DNA from: Nocardia arizonensis
Lineage (GTDB): Bacteria; Actinomycetota; Actinomycetes; Mycobacteriales; Mycobacteriaceae
Length of the DNA stretch: 64,000 bases
NCBI RefSeq assembly: GCF_001310275.1
Contig: NZ_LGYZ01000057.1
Location: 62,001 to 126,000, forward strand
Direction of reading: 5' to 3'
Of this stretch, positions 56,444 to 64,000 are shown piece by piece. Position 1 is the first letter of the stretch. Each line of letters starts with the position of its first letter. The notes beneath the pieces were generated by a model. It ran no database searches. It saw nothing but the letters and a program-made list of their open reading frames with translations, and was not told the DNA's origin. Both the position numbers and the translations under genes were made by a program.

Positions 56444-57075
56444 TCCGCTTCGCTCGCGATCGCGTTCAGCGCCGAGGCGGTGATGGCGCTGCCGCCCCGC
56501 CTGCCGCGCACCGTCAGATAGTCCACGCCGGCGTAACCGATCAGCGCGTCCTTGGATTCGGCCGCACCGATGAAGCCGACCGGGATGCCCAGAATCGCGG
56601 CCGGGCGCGGGGCGCCCGCGTCGAGCATGTCCAGCAGGTGGAACAGCGCCGTCGGGGCATTGCCGATGGCGACCACCGCGCCGCCGAGGCGGTCGCGCCA
56701 CAGTTCCAGCGCCGCCGCCGACCGCGTCGTGCCCGCCGCCGCGGCCAATTCCGGCACGCGGGGGTCGGCGAGCGTGCAGAGCACCTCGTTGTCCGACGGC
56801 AGACGTGTGCGGGTCACCCCGGCGGCGACCATGTTCGCGTCGCACAGGATCGGCGCGCCCGCGCGCAGCGCGGCGCGGGCGGCGGCGACCACGCCGGGGG
56901 AGTAGGCGATATCGCCCGCCAGGTCGACCTGTCCGCAGCCGTGGATCATGCGCACCACGACGCGCGAGACATCCTCGGGGAACCGATCGAGATCGGCCTC
57001 GGCGCGGATCGTGGCGAACGAACGCCGGTAGATCTCGGCGCCGTCGGTGAGGTAACTGGCACGCACGTCGGACAT
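56440..57075 (-). CDS. cobH: Precorrin-8X methylmutase
   Basis: 211 residues from ATG 57075, fixed by TAGTGT seven bases upstream. It moves the C11 methyl group to C12 to form hydrogenobyrinic acid. [20 protein letters not shown] carries the catalytic His; [34 protein letters not shown] and [16 protein letters not shown] are family blocks. First gene of the cobH-cobIJ operon. Confidence 0.96.
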   Translation of the reverse strand: MSDVRASYLTDGAEIYRRSFATIRAEADLDRFPEDVSRVVVRMIHGCGQVDLAGDIAYSPGVVAAARAALRAGAPILCDANMVAAGVTRTRLPSDNEVLCTLADPRVPELAAAAGTTRSAAALELWRDRLGGAVVAIGNAPTALFHLLDMLDAGAPRPAAILGIPVGFIGAAESKDALIGYAGVDYLTVRGRRGGSAITASALNAIASEAE

Positions 57076-57082
57076 GCCGACC

Positions 57083-57088
57083 ACACTA
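57083..57088 (-). promoter_or_regulatory. -10 element, leaderless cobH-cobIJ transcript
   Basis: TAGTGT on the minus strand, seven bases before the cobH ATG. Confidence 0.55.
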
Positions 57089-57127
57089 AGAGCGCACCGC
57101 CGCCCGGTGACGGCCGGGGCGGGCGGA

Positions 57128-57565
57128 TCAGGTGCGCGGACGTTCCAGGATGCGCGACATGACAATGGAACTGCGGGTGCGCCCGACCGCGGCGTTGTCG
57201 CGGATGCGCTCCACCGTCGACTCGATTTCGGCCATGTCGGTGGCCATCACGTGCACCAGGGCGTCGGCCTCGCCCGCGATGGTCCACACACCGACGACCT
57301 GCGGAATCGGCTCGAGACTTCGACGAAGTTCGGCCGGGCTGATGTTGTCGCGGTAGTAGACCTCCACGTACGCCTCGGTACGCCAGCCCAGGGCGGCGGG
57401 ATTGACCAGTGCGGTGAATCCGGTGATCTGCCCGCCCGCGACCATGCGGTCCACCCGACGCTTGACCGCGGGTGCGGACAGCCCGACCGAGGCGCCGATC
57501 TCCTGGAACGAGGCGCGCGCCGATCGCAGCAGATGGCCGAGGATGCGGCGATCGATGTCGTCCAC
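57128..57565 (-). CDS. Lrp/AsnC-family regulator
   Basis: 145 residues. N-terminal helix-turn-helix ([45 protein letters not shown]) and C-terminal RAM/ligand domain ([32 protein letters not shown]). GGGAG precedes the GTG. Divergent from the DDAH-like gene; the same pair occurs in M. tuberculosis (Rv2324/Rv2323c), so it probably controls arginine-derived metabolism. Confidence 0.92.
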   Translation of the reverse strand: MDDIDRRILGHLLRSARASFQEIGASVGLSAPAVKRRVDRMVAGGQITGFTALVNPAALGWRTEAYVEVYYRDNISPAELRRSLEPIPQVVGVWTIAGEADALVHVMATDMAEIESTVERIRDNAAVGRTRSSIVMSRILERPRT

Positions 57566-57702
57566 GTCACTGTCTCCCGTCTGCGCACAACAATTCGTCG
57601 GACTATTCGCCGATTACGCAACGAATCGGTATTTCTGGCGCAATGGTAGGTCACTTACCGTCGTGTCAGGGGAGCAAGCCGTGCCGACATCGGGAGATTC
57701 CA

Positions 57703-58545
57703 GTGACCTCTGTAGCCACCGTTTCCGCATCCGAATCCACCGCTCGGCGCTCGACCCCGCGACGGTTCGTGATGTGCCGTCCCGACCATTTCGACGTCAG
57801 CTATTCGATCAATCCCTGGATGAACCCCGGGGCGCCGGTGGATCGCGCTCTGGCCCTGGCCCAATGGGAGAACCTGCGCGCCTGCTTCGAATATCACGGT
57901 CACGCGGTCGATCTCGTGCCCGGTCTGCCCGGACTGCCCGATATGGTGTTCGCCGCCAACGGCGGCGTGGTGATCGGCTCGCGGGCCATGTCCGCCCGCT
58001 TCACCCATGCCGAACGCGCCGCCGAGGGCCCCGCCTACCACGCCTGGTTCGCCGGGCGCGGATTCGCCGATCTGGTCGCCGCCGGTGAGGTCAACGAGGG
58101 CGAGGGCGATTTCCTTCGGGTCGGCTCGCGCATTCTGGCCGCCACCGGCTTCCGCAGCTCTCCGGCCGCGCACCGGGAGGTCGAGTTGTTCTTCGGGTTG
58201 CCCGTCGTGTCGCTGCGCCTGGTCGACCCGTGCTTCTACCACCTCGACACCGCGCTCATGGCGCTCGACGATCACACCATCGCCTACTACCCGTCCGCCT
58301 TCGACGCCGACAGCAGGGCGATCCTGGCGGCGCTCTATCCCGACGCCGTCCTCGCCTCGGCGGAGGACGCCCTTGTCCTCGGCCTCAACGGCGTATCCGA
58401 CGGTTACAACGTCTTCCTCGCCGACCGCGCACACGCCCTCGCCGCCGCCCTGCTGGAGCGCGGCTACAACCCGGTCGGCCTCGACCTGTCGGAACTGCTG
58501 AAAGCGGGCGGCGGCGTCAAATGCTGCACCCTCGAATTACACTGA
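57703..58545 (+). CDS. Dimethylarginine dimethylaminohydrolase-like amidinotransferase-fold enzyme
   Basis: 280 residues from GTG 57703, with GGGAG six bases upstream. Amidinotransferase-fold hydrolase: RRFVMCRPDHFDVSYSINPWMN, DMVFAANGGVV, NEGEGDFLRVG, the catalytic His in FYHLDTALMAL and the catalytic Cys in GGGVKCCTLEL at the C-terminus. It would release dimethylamine or ammonia from methylated arginine or arginine analogues. Rv2323c counterpart. No rocD or other arginine genes are adjacent. Confidence 0.87.
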   Translation: MTSVATVSASESTARRSTPRRFVMCRPDHFDVSYSINPWMNPGAPVDRALALAQWENLRACFEYHGHAVDLVPGLPGLPDMVFAANGGVVIGSRAMSARFTHAERAAEGPAYHAWFAGRGFADLVAAGEVNEGEGDFLRVGSRILAATGFRSSPAAHREVELFFGLPVVSLRLVDPCFYHLDTALMALDDHTIAYYPSAFDADSRAILAALYPDAVLASAEDALVLGLNGVSDGYNVFLADRAHALAAALLERGYNPVGLDLSELLKAGGGVKCCTLELH

Positions 58546-58579
58546 GCCATCAGTGGTTTCCCGGATACCGATACCGCGT

Positions 58580-59755
58580 TCAGTCGATTCGGTATCCGTC
58601 CGGGGTCGCGGTGACATCGGTGACCTCGCCGCGCGGTCGACCGCAGTGCCGGTCACAGCCCGACCAGTGCTGGCGTCCGCCCACCACGACCTCGTGGGAG
58701 GGCACCGGTTGGGTCGGGTGCGCGGGACCGGACTCGCGCGGTACCCGGCCGGATTCGACGGCGGCGGTGACGTCGGCCCGGACGTCGGTCCGGGATTTGG
58801 CGCATCCGGGCTGTCCCGCGCAGGCGCTCACCCGCAGCCAGGGGGAGTCGACGTCGAAGATCAGGCCCATCGGAGCGAGGACGCGCACGACCTGTTCGGC
58901 CGACCATTCGTCCAGGTCGGTGACGATCAGACCGCGCCACGGGGTGATGATGACCGGGCGTTCGACGGCGGCGACGAATTCGGCGGTACGGGCGGGGAGA
59001 GTGCCGAGGCGCACGCCCGCGCCGAGGGCGACCAGGCCGTCGTCCTGGGGCAGCCAGCCGATCGGCATGCCGTGGTGCGGCGGGAAGTCCAGGGATTCGG
59101 CCGTCGGGGTCAGGCCGACCAGTTCGACGACGCGGGAAGCGCCGTCGACGACGTCGTGCAGCCGCCACTGGCCCGCGTCCAGGTCAAGGAAACCGGCCGC
59201 GGCGGCGAGTACCGTGTCGACGGCGGCGGCGCCGTCGACACGGACACCGGTATCGCGCCCCGCCAGGATCAGCGCGAATTCGTCGGCGGTGACCGCGTGC
59301 AGCCCGATATCGCCGGACAGTGGGCTGATATCGCCGCGGCCGTCGTCCAGCGTGAACAGCACCCGACCGGGCAACTGGGCCAAACGCGGCAGCGCGCGCA
59401 GGCCCTCGTCGAGTGCGGGGACCAGCGGGCGCACGTCGGCACGTCCGCCGATCCGGCCGGACAGCGGCGAGGCCACGATATTGCGGACCCGCTCGTGGCT
59501 GCGGCTCGGGAGCAGACCCGCGGCGGCGAGCCGATCGCTCGCGGCGGCCGCGTCGCTCACCCGCCGCAGTTGCAGATTGCCGCGCGAGGTCAGTTCGATG
59601 GCGCCGTCGGCGAGTTCGGTGGCGATCTCGGCGAGATCGGCGAGGCGGCGCGGGGTCAGCGTTCCGCCGGGGAGCCGGATACGGGCCAGCGGGCCGTCGG
59701 CCGCCTGATGCAGCCGCAGCACGCCGGGACAGGAATCGGGAACACGTCGGGTCAT
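58580..59755 (-). CDS. cobG: Precorrin-3B synthase
   Basis: 391 residues. Nitrite/sulfite-reductase-like repeat domains (PLARIRLPGGTLTPRRLADLA; ELTSRGNLQLR) and the four cysteines of the 4Fe-4S cluster in SACAGQPGCAKSRTD and HWSGCDRHCGRP. It uses oxygen to make precorrin-3B, marking the aerobic cobalamin route. TAGGCT lies nine bases before the ATG, slightly further than in the leaderless genes. Confidence 0.94.
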   Translation of the reverse strand: MTRRVPDSCPGVLRLHQAADGPLARIRLPGGTLTPRRLADLAEIATELADGAIELTSRGNLQLRRVSDAAAASDRLAAAGLLPSRSHERVRNIVASPLSGRIGGRADVRPLVPALDEGLRALPRLAQLPGRVLFTLDDGRGDISPLSGDIGLHAVTADEFALILAGRDTGVRVDGAAAVDTVLAAAAGFLDLDAGQWRLHDVVDGASRVVELVGLTPTAESLDFPPHHGMPIGWLPQDDGLVALGAGVRLGTLPARTAEFVAAVERPVIITPWRGLIVTDLDEWSAEQVVRVLAPMGLIFDVDSPWLRVSACAGQPGCAKSRTDVRADVTAAVESGRVPRESGPAHPTQPVPSHEVVVGGRQHWSGCDRHCGRPRGEVTDVTATPDGYRID

Positions 59756-59798
59756 GACCTGACAAGCCTACGGCGCGCCCGGTGACGTGCCGCGTGGG

Positions 59799-61370
59799 CT
59801 AGCCCGCGGTCTGCTCTTCGGGTTCGGGCGCGGCTTCGGCGGGTGCCGCCGCGTCGGACTCCTCGACGCGTCTGCGACCCGGCGCCCACACCGCGATGCC
59901 GACGGCTCCGATCAGGGTCAGACAGCCGAGGGCGATGGCCGAGCGATGCATACCGTGCACGAACGCGGCCCGCGCGAATTCGATGAGCGGCTTGGCCATC
60001 GGACCCGCGCGCTCGGCGACCTGCAAGGCCGCCGCCAGCGAGTCGCCGACCGGACCGCGCGCCTGTTCGGGCAGGCGCGGCAGCGCGGGTGCGATGCGCT
60101 CGCTGTAGCCCGCGGCGAGCACACTGCCGCCGATGGCGATGCCGATGGCCGCGCCCACCTCGCGGGCGGCGTCGTTCACGGCCGCGGCGACACCGTGGTC
60201 GGCCACCGGCGTGCCCGCGATGATCGCGGCGGTCGCGGGCGATGTGCACAGTCCCACACCGAAACTCATGACCAGCAGCGGCCACAGGATGTCGATGTAG
60301 GAGGCGTCGACATCGACGCCCGCGAACGCGATGAGCGCCGCGCCGATCATGACCAGTCCACCCACCGCGGGCCGGCGCAGTCCGAAACGCTGCGAGAGCC
60401 AAGGGGCAACCGTCGACACGCTGATCATGGGGACCATCATGGGCGCCATCGCCAGTGCCGAGATCAGCGGACGGTATCCCGAGATCAGCTGGAAGTACTG
60501 CACGATCAGCATGAACATGCCGAATCCGACCAGGAACTGCAATGCCACGATCGCGGTGCCGCTGCCGAAGCCGCGGTCGCGGAACAGGCGCACGTCCAGC
60601 ATCGGATGAGGCACCCGCAGTTCGGTGGCGACGAATGCGATCGCGCAGACCGGCGCGAGCGCGGTCGCGGCGAGCACCACCGGATCGAGCCAGCCGCGCG
60701 CGGGTATCTCGATGGCCGCGACGACGATGGCGCCGATCGTGAGAGCGCCGGTCAGCGCGCCGAAGGGATCGAAGGCGTGCCGCGCGCGGTCGCGGGATTC
60801 GGGCACGGTGAACGCCGCGATCGAGAGCGCCGCGCCCGCACCGGTCATGCCGACGAAGACCGACGGCCAGGACCAGAACTCCAGCAGGATGCCGGATCCG
60901 AGGATACCGAGGATGGCGCCCGCGCCCGCGACGCCCGCCCACAGCCCGATCGCGCCGTTGCGCCGCTCGGGCGGAAAGCTCGTCGTGACCAGCGACAGGG
61001 TGGACGGCATCACCAGTGCCGCGCCGACACCCGCGAGACCGCGCGCGGCGATCATCCAGGTCGGGCTGTCGAGCAGGAGCGGCAGCGCCGAGGCCAGCGA
61101 GAAGACGATGAGGCCGATGACGAGCGCGGCGCGCCGCCCGAAGCGATCGCCGAGGGCGCCCGCGGGCAGCACCAGACAGGCCAGCGCGAGGGTGTATCCG
61201 TCCACGATCCAGGTCAATTCGGCCTGGCTGGCCCCGATGTCGACCGCGATCTGCGGCAGCGTCGTGTAGAGCGCGGCCATCGAGGCGATGACCAGCGTCA
61301 CCGCCAGGCAGGACAGGATCAGCAGCCAGCGATGTGCGACGGAAAGGCCGCCGCGTCGATTGACATCCAT
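59799..61370 (-). CDS. DHA2-family MFS drug/proton antiporter
   Basis: 523 residues, ATG behind GGAG. About 14 membrane helices; QAELTWIVDGYTLALACLVLPAGALGDRFGRR contains the family's motif A, and VGAALVMPSTLSLV and GPIxGG-type motif C (GAGAILGILGSGILLEFWSW) are recognisable. The charged tail is about 25 residues. Divergent from a TetR gene, as for LfrA/LfrR of mycobacteria, so probably an efflux pump under that repressor. It interrupts the cob genes. Confidence 0.9.
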   Translation of the reverse strand: MDVNRRGGLSVAHRWLLILSCLAVTLVIASMAALYTTLPQIAVDIGASQAELTWIVDGYTLALACLVLPAGALGDRFGRRAALVIGLIVFSLASALPLLLDSPTWMIAARGLAGVGAALVMPSTLSLVTTSFPPERRNGAIGLWAGVAGAGAILGILGSGILLEFWSWPSVFVGMTGAGAALSIAAFTVPESRDRARHAFDPFGALTGALTIGAIVVAAIEIPARGWLDPVVLAATALAPVCAIAFVATELRVPHPMLDVRLFRDRGFGSGTAIVALQFLVGFGMFMLIVQYFQLISGYRPLISALAMAPMMVPMISVSTVAPWLSQRFGLRRPAVGGLVMIGAALIAFAGVDVDASYIDILWPLLVMSFGVGLCTSPATAAIIAGTPVADHGVAAAVNDAAREVGAAIGIAIGGSVLAAGYSERIAPALPRLPEQARGPVGDSLAAALQVAERAGPMAKPLIEFARAAFVHGMHRSAIALGCLTLIGAVGIAVWAPGRRRVEESDAAAPAEAAPEPEEQTAG

Positions 61371-61399
61371 CGGGTCTCCGAAACTCTCGGTATCGCTCC

Positions 61400-61437
61400 G
61401 CTACTATCTGTAGCATAAGTGGACGGCAGGTAGATAG
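61400..61437. promoter_or_regulatory. Possible TetR operator
   Basis: GCTAC-TATCT-GTAGC at 61400-61414 forms a 5-bp inverted repeat, and CTATCT (61404) is mirrored by AGATAG (61432). Both fall in the 80-bp gap between the divergent MFS and TetR genes. Confidence 0.4.
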
Positions 61438-61450
61438 GGAGGCGGTATCG

Positions 61451-62119
61451 GTGACGTACGGTTTCGACGACGCGAATGACGCCGCGGATATCGACCCGCG
61501 ACGCGTCCGCTCGAGGAATCGGCTACTCGACGCGGCTACCGCGCTGTTGAAGTCCGGTGGGCTCGAGGCGGTCACCGTCGAAGGCGTGACCAGACTCTCC
61601 AAGGTCGCGAAGACGACGCTCTACCGCCATTTCGACAACGCCATGCAGCTGCGGGCCGCCGCCATCGAGCGGCTGCTGCCCCCCGTCATCGAGACGCCGC
61701 CCGCCGGGCCGCTGCGCGATCGCCTCATCGTGCTGCTCGAACGGCAGGCCGAGGCCATACACGACGCGCCGTTGCAGGTCTCGACCCTGGCCTGGCTGGC
61801 GACCGGCGCGGACCGCGACGACGGCACCCCAGAACTGACCTCGCTGAGCCGCCGTCTGATCGACCAGTACCGGGTGCCGTTCGACAAGGTGCTCGCCACA
61901 CCCGAGGCCCGCGCGCAGCTCGGCGACTTCGACATGACCTTCGCGCTCTCACAACTCGTCGGCCCCCTGGTCTTCGTCAAACTCCTCGGACTCGGCGCGC
62001 CGACGCGCGACCAGTGCGTCCGCATCGTCGACGACTTTCTCGCCGCCCGCGCCACCGCGCGATCGACCTTCGACGCACCGCGCGGGCACCCGAATCCACT
62101 GGAATTCCCCGCCGGGTAG
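61451..62119 (+). CDS. TetR-family repressor
   Basis: 222 residues from GTG 61451, behind GGGAGG. Helix-turn-helix SRNRLLDAATALLKSGGLEAVTVEGV, SKVAKTTLYRHFDNAMQL; C-terminal ligand domain of the TetR_C type. Its likely target is the adjacent MFS gene. Its TAG stop forms the first half of a TAGCAT hexamer ahead of the cobalamin riboswitch. Confidence 0.92.
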   Translation: MTYGFDDANDAADIDPRRVRSRNRLLDAATALLKSGGLEAVTVEGVTRLSKVAKTTLYRHFDNAMQLRAAAIERLLPPVIETPPAGPLRDRLIVLLERQAEAIHDAPLQVSTLAWLATGADRDDGTPELTSLSRRLIDQYRVPFDKVLATPEARAQLGDFDMTFALSQLVGPLVFVKLLGLGAPTRDQCVRIVDDFLAARATARSTFDAPRGHPNPLEFPAG

Positions 62120-62122
62120 CAT

Positions 62123-62215
62123 GCGTGTGCTCGGCGGACGACGAGGAAACCGGTGGAATTCCGGTGCGGTCGCGCCACTGTGAACAGCCAGACCCTCTCC
62201 GGCGAGCACCACACC
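62123..62215 (+). promoter_or_regulatory. Cobalamin riboswitch before cobN
   Basis: Core elements in order: a closing stem (GTGTGCTCG with CGAGCACC), GAGGAAACCGGTGGAATTCC, CGGTGCGGTCGCGCC, the B12 box GCCACTGTG at 62174-62182, then GCCAGACCCT. Layout and box match the AdoCbl riboswitch. It lies 32 bases before the cobN start and the GAGGAAGG site (62233-62240), so translation of cobN is probably shut down by cobalamin. Edges are approximate. Confidence 0.85.
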
Positions 62216-62246
62216 CGATGGGCGCGTCACCCGAGGAAGGTCACCT

Positions 62247-64000
62247 GTGATCCTGCTGCTGTCCACGTCCGACACCGATCTGTTGAGCGCGCGCGCCGCA
62301 GGCGCCGACTACCGGTTGGGCAATCCGGCTCGGCTGCTGGTCGAGGATCTGCCCGCGCTGCTCGACGGCGCGGATCTGGTGATCGTGCGCATTCTCGGCG
62401 GCAAGCGGGCCTGGGAGGAGGGGCTCGAGGCGCTGCGCGCGCACGGCGTACCGCTGGTGGCTCTCGGCGGTGAGATCGCCCCCGACGCCGAACTCATGCA
62501 CTGTTCCACCGTGCCGGTCGGCGTGGCCGCGGACGCGCACAACTATCTCGCCGCGGGCGGCGCGGACAATCTGCGCCAACTGCACAACTTCCTGTCCGAC
62601 ACGGTGCTGCTCACCGGGCACGGCTTCGAACCGCCGGTGCAAATGCCGAGCTGGGGCGAACTCGGCCGCACCGCGCGCGCGGTGCACGAGAGCGCGCCCA
62701 CGGTCGCGGTGATCTACTACCGCGCCCAGCATCTGGCGGGCAACACCGGCTACATCGATGCGCTGTGCTCGGCCATCGAGGACGCGGGCGCACGTCCGCT
62801 GCCGCTGTACTGCGCCTCGCTGCGCACCGCGGAACCCGAACTCCTGGAGACCCTCCGCCGCGCCGACGCGCTGGTGGTCACCGTGCTCGCGGCGGGCGGG
62901 GCCAGACCCGCGACCGCCGCGGCGGGCGGGGACGACGAGGCGTGGGATGTGGCCGCGCTGGCCGAACTGGACGTCCCGATCCTGCAAGGTCTGTGCCTGA
63001 CCAGCGGCCGCGACCAGTGGGCGGCCAATGACGACGGTCTGTCTCCGCTCGATGTCGCCACCCAGGTCGCGGTGCCGGAATTCGACGGGCGCATCATCAC
63101 GGTGCCGTTCTCGTTCAAGGAATTCGACGCCGAGGGTCTGTCCACCTACGTCCCCGACGCCGAAAGGGCCGCCCGAGTCGCCGGTATTGCCGTGCGCCAC
63201 GCGCGGCTGAACCGAATTCCCGCGGCGGACAAGAAGATCGTGCTCATGCTGTCGGCCTATCCGACCAAGCACGCCCGCATCGGCAACGCGGTCGGTCTCG
63301 ACACACCCGCCAGCGCGATCCGACTGCTGGCCGCGATGCGGGCGGCGGGCTACGATCTCGGCGCCGCGGACGATGTACCCGGCCTCGCCGAGGGCGACGG
63401 TGACGCCCTGATCCACGCGCTGATCGAGGCGGGCGGCCAGGACCCGGACTGGCTGAGCGCGGAACAGTTGGCGGGCAACCCGATCCGACTCGGCGCCGCC
63501 ACCTATGCCGTCTGGTTCGACACCCTGCCCGAGGATCTGCGCGAGGCCGTCATCGAGGCGTGGGGCCCGCCGCCGGGGGAACTCTACGTCGACCGTCGCG
63601 GCGATCCGGCGGGCGAGATCGTCATCGCCGCATTGCGTTTCGGCAATATCGTGCTGATGGTACAGCCGCCGCGCGGATTCGGCGAGAATCCGGTGGCGAT
63701 CTACCACGATCCGAACCTGCCGCCCAGCCACCATTACCTGGCCGCCTACCGTTGGCTCGGCGCGCCGCCGGAGTCCGGCGGATTCGGCGCGGACGCCGTG
63801 GTGCATCTCGGCAAACACGGCAACCTGGAATGGCTGCCGGGCAAGACGCTCGGCATGTCCGCCTCCTGCGGCACCGACGCCGCCCTCGGCGATCTGCCGC
63901 TGATCTATCCGTTCCTGGTCAACGATCCGGGTGAGGGCACGCAGGCCAAACGCCGCGCGCACGCCACGCTGGTCGACCATCTCATTCCGCCGATGGCGCG
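62247..64000 (+). CDS. cobN: Cobaltochelatase subunit CobN (5' part)
   Basis: GTG 62247 behind GAGGAAGG; 584 codons are visible before the window ends, about half of a typical CobN. It begins ILLLSTSDTDLLSARAAG and shows the chelatase blocks YYRAQHLAGNTGYIDALC, VLAAGGARP, FDGRIITVPFSFKE, VLMLSAYPTKHARIGNAVGLDTPAS, PPSHHYLAAYRWL and VVHLGKHGNLEWLPGKTLGMS. With CobS and CobT it inserts cobalt into hydrogenobyrinic acid a,c-diamide. Controlled by the riboswitch just upstream. Confidence 0.95.
   Translation, partial: MILLLSTSDTDLLSARAAGADYRLGNPARLLVEDLPALLDGADLVIVRILGGKRAWEEGLEALRAHGVPLVALGGEIAPDAELMHCSTVPVGVAADAHNYLAAGGADNLRQLHNFLSDTVLLTGHGFEPPVQMPSWGELGRTARAVHESAPTVAVIYYRAQHLAGNTGYIDALCSAIEDAGARPLPLYCASLRTAEPELLETLRRADALVVTVLAAGGARPATAAAGGDDEAWDVAALAELDVPILQGLCLTSGRDQWAANDDGLSPLDVATQVAVPEFDGRIITVPFSFKEFDAEGLSTYVPDAERAARVAGIAVRHARLNRIPAADKKIVLMLSAYPTKHARIGNAVGLDTPASAIRLLAAMRAAGYDLGAADDVPGLAEGDGDALIHALIEAGGQDPDWLSAEQLAGNPIRLGAATYAVWFDTLPEDLREAVIEAWGPPPGELYVDRRGDPAGEIVIAALRFGNIVLMVQPPRGFGENPVAIYHDPNLPPSHHYLAAYRWLGAPPESGGFGADAVVHLGKHGNLEWLPGKTLGMSASCGTDAALGDLPLIYPFLVNDPGEGTQAKRRAHATLVDHLIPPMA

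Noticed and set aside
59787..61418. 543-codon plus-strand frame opposite the MFS gene
   Set aside because: Highly polar Arg/Asp/His-rich shadow of a 14-helix transporter with clear motifs.

Overview
The window looks like a chromosomal segment of a high-GC mycolic-acid actinobacterium, most probably Nocardia. The evidence is a complete Pup-proteasome system (mpa, dop, pup, prcB, prcA, pafA, pafB, pafC), F420-type enzymes, MTB12-like and DUF4333 proteins, and a backbone in the same order as Mycobacterium tuberculosis from about Rv2125 down to Rv2062c (PAC2, metH, hisE, hisG, RecB-like nuclease, trmI, mpa, dop, pup, prcBA, pafABC, tatAC, helY, DUF4333, exonuclease, pepE, F420 oxidoreductase, SDR, cobL, cobK, cobIJ, cobH, cobG, cobN). 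I saw no tRNA, rRNA, CRISPR array, insertion sequence or phage module.

Layout. 0-9.5 kb: an XRE regulator, a degenerate resolvase-like protein, PAC2 divergent from metH, a membrane Ser/Thr kinase and a HAD hydrolase. 10-13.7 kb: an accessory cluster of an Fe(II)/2-oxoglutarate oxygenase, a methyltransferase and a eukaryotic-type choline/carnitine O-acyltransferase, the most novel-looking unit here. 13.8-19.5 kb: hisE-hisG, RecB-like nuclease, trmI, a lipoprotein behind a possible iron box, and mpa. 19.5-34.5 kb: accessory genes between mpa and dop, including a PP2C phosphatase, a secreted cyclophilin, a reductive pyrimidine catabolism operon, a GT39-like membrane protein, a second YidC and a T4-lysozyme-like protein. 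34.5-43 kb: dop, pup-prcB-prcA, pafA, pafB-pafC and a ketopantoate-reductase-like gene. 43-50.8 kb: tatA, tatC, helY, DUF4333, exonuclease, pepE. 50.4-64 kb: cobalamin genes with cobM absent from its usual place, a DDAH/AsnC pair, an MFS/TetR pair, and a cobalamin riboswitch ahead of cobN, which runs off the window.

How it works together. Pup is deamidated by Dop, ligated to targets by PafA, and targets are unfolded by Mpa and degraded by PrcBA; PafBC is the DNA-damage activator named after this locus. Nitrilase, dihydropyrimidinase and a class III aminotransferase should take dihydropyrimidines through carbamoyl-beta-alanine to beta-alanine and its semialdehyde. The cob genes supply the cofactor used by MetH.

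Expression. At least fifteen genes have a TANNNT hexamer ending 6-8 nt before the start codon and usually no Shine-Dalgarno sequence, the signature of leaderless mRNAs. This fixes several starts (RecB-like, pafA, pafB, helY). Strong hairpins mark most transcript ends.
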